Program-made: the position numbers and the translations under genes
Assembly (NCBI GenBank): GCA_964521025.1
Contig: CAZFPK010000075.1
Span: forward strand, 1 to 14,301
DNA from: DRTC01 sp964521025
Lineage (GTDB): Bacteria > Cloacimonadota > Cloacimonadia > Cloacimonadales > TCS61
Reading direction: 5' to 3'
DNA length: 14,301 bases
Shown: piece after piece, positions 13,787 to 14,301 of the stretch
Layout of the letters: every line of letters begins with the position of its first letter
Numbering within the stretch: the first letter of the stretch is position 1
The notes under the pieces: model-generated
Told to the model about the DNA's origin: nothing
Seen by the model: the letters and a program-made list of their open reading frames with translations, nothing else
Database searches by the model: none

Positions 13787-14301
13787 TTATTTATTTTTTT
13801 CTAAAATATGTAAATATTCAACTGTTGAATCCGCTTTATGGTTTCTGTTTTCAGTTTTATCTGCTTTGAACCTTTGATATTCTTTTTTGATGATATCATA
13901 AAAACCATATTTACTCATAATTTTTCTAACTAAAGATTCCGTCATTAATCCTTCATTATTATAACTTAAAAAAATGTATTGAAATTTTGCTTTTTTTATC
14001 AAATCTTCAAATTCGTTAGCAACAGAAGTTTTACTGCAATATTTCGATCGTTTATAATTTCTCAATCCGGTTTTTCCGATCGGAATGAAATTATCATATT
14101 TTGCAATCGTATTGAGTAAATGATAATTTGCTCCATATTGTCGAGTGTTGTATGGAGGATCAAGATATAGAATATCTCCTTCTATTTTCTTGATTAATTC
14201 ATTGCTATCATCATTATAAACTTTATGAATATTCTCATTTATTTCAAAAAGGGCAGGTTTTAATATTAAATCTTTTTGAGCCGATATTTTTAGTTTTTTC
14301 A
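13787..14301 (-). CDS. D12-class adenine-specific DNA methyltransferase (C-terminal part; runs off right edge)
   Basis: The frame is open to the window's right edge, giving 170 visible residues; the annotated-looking TTG at 14065 is internal. The visible part contains the catalytic motif IV in GDILYLDPPYNTRQYGANYH (DPPY at visible residues 47-50), then LLNTIAKYDNF, GLRNYKRSKYCSK, and FLSYNNEGLM (110-119). This is the pattern of alpha-group (D12) N6-adenine methyltransferases, which transfer methyl from S-adenosylmethionine to adenine in a short DNA site. The AdoMet motif and recognition domain are outside the window. It could be the modification half of a restriction system whose nuclease is to the right, or a solitary methylase. 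No nuclease is seen downstream; the next gene, YhaM, is 13 bp away. The region is notably A+T-rich. Confidence 0.88.
   Translation of the reverse strand, partial: KKLKISAQKDLILKPALFEINENIHKVYNDDSNELIKKIEGDILYLDPPYNTRQYGANYHLLNTIAKYDNFIPIGKTGLRNYKRSKYCSKTSVANEFEDLIKKAKFQYIFLSYNNEGLMTESLVRKIMSKYGFYDIIKKEYQRFKADKTENRNHKADSTVEYLHILEKNK

Noticed and set aside
14039..14065. TTG at 14065 as start of a separate 92-residue gene
   Set aside because: The frame continues upstream to the window edge and contains the DPPY motif of the methyltransferase, so the TTG is an internal leucine codon.

Overview
The window looks like chromosome from an AT-rich, Gram-negative-type bacterium of the Fibrobacteres-Chlorobi-Bacteroidetes (FCB) side of the tree. 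A Cloacimonadota-like lineage is my best guess. The reasons are: a long SecA (1048 aa) with an extended region between the DEVD box and the VDEFTGR motif and a C-terminal zinc tail; a secreted beta-helix + PKD + FN3-like protein of a style common in that group; several upstream regions that resemble the FCB -33/-7 promoter (TTG, about 18 nt, TAnnTTTG); yet clear Shine-Dalgarno sequences (GGGAGG, AGGAGGA), which Bacteroidota usually lack. This assignment is inference; no rRNA or tRNA gene is present.

Layout from left to right. Positions 1-185 are the leader-distal end of a CRISPR array with a decayed last repeat; no cas gene is in the window. A strong two-way terminator (202-234) separates it from a minus-strand housekeeping block: topA (DNA topoisomerase I, four zinc fingers), an upstream Smg/DUF494-family gene 9 bp away, and secA. 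A 388-bp gap with repeat debris and two opposed promoters leads to the only convincing plus-strand gene, a GAF-GGDEF diguanylate cyclase with an intact product-inhibition site (6601-7668).

Positions 7669-8418 hold no convincing gene but are rich in structure: a terminator pointing at minus-strand transcripts, a MITE-like inverted element of about 110 bp, a short interspersed element that also occurs beside topA, and a GC-rich minisatellite of ten exact 21-bp units that is open in all three minus frames and one plus frame. It lies directly downstream of a secreted beta-helix/PKD/FN3-like protein (8419-10068), probably in its transcript.

The rest is minus strand: a pyridoxamine-phosphate-oxidase-like flavin protein, a CaCA-type Na+/Ca2+ exchanger, a YycJ/WalJ-type metallo-beta-lactamase-fold nuclease, a YhaM-type OB-HD 3'-5' exoribonuclease, and the C-terminal part of a D12-class adenine DNA methyltransferase cut by the right edge. 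Methyltransferase and YhaM are 13 bp apart and probably cotranscribed. Gaps in this half carry several short palindromes and interspersed elements.

I did not find a clear new multi-gene system. The items most worth a second look are the multi-frame 21-bp minisatellite, the cas-less CRISPR end, the DUF494-topA pairing, the recurring promoter architecture, and the dispersed palindromic elements.
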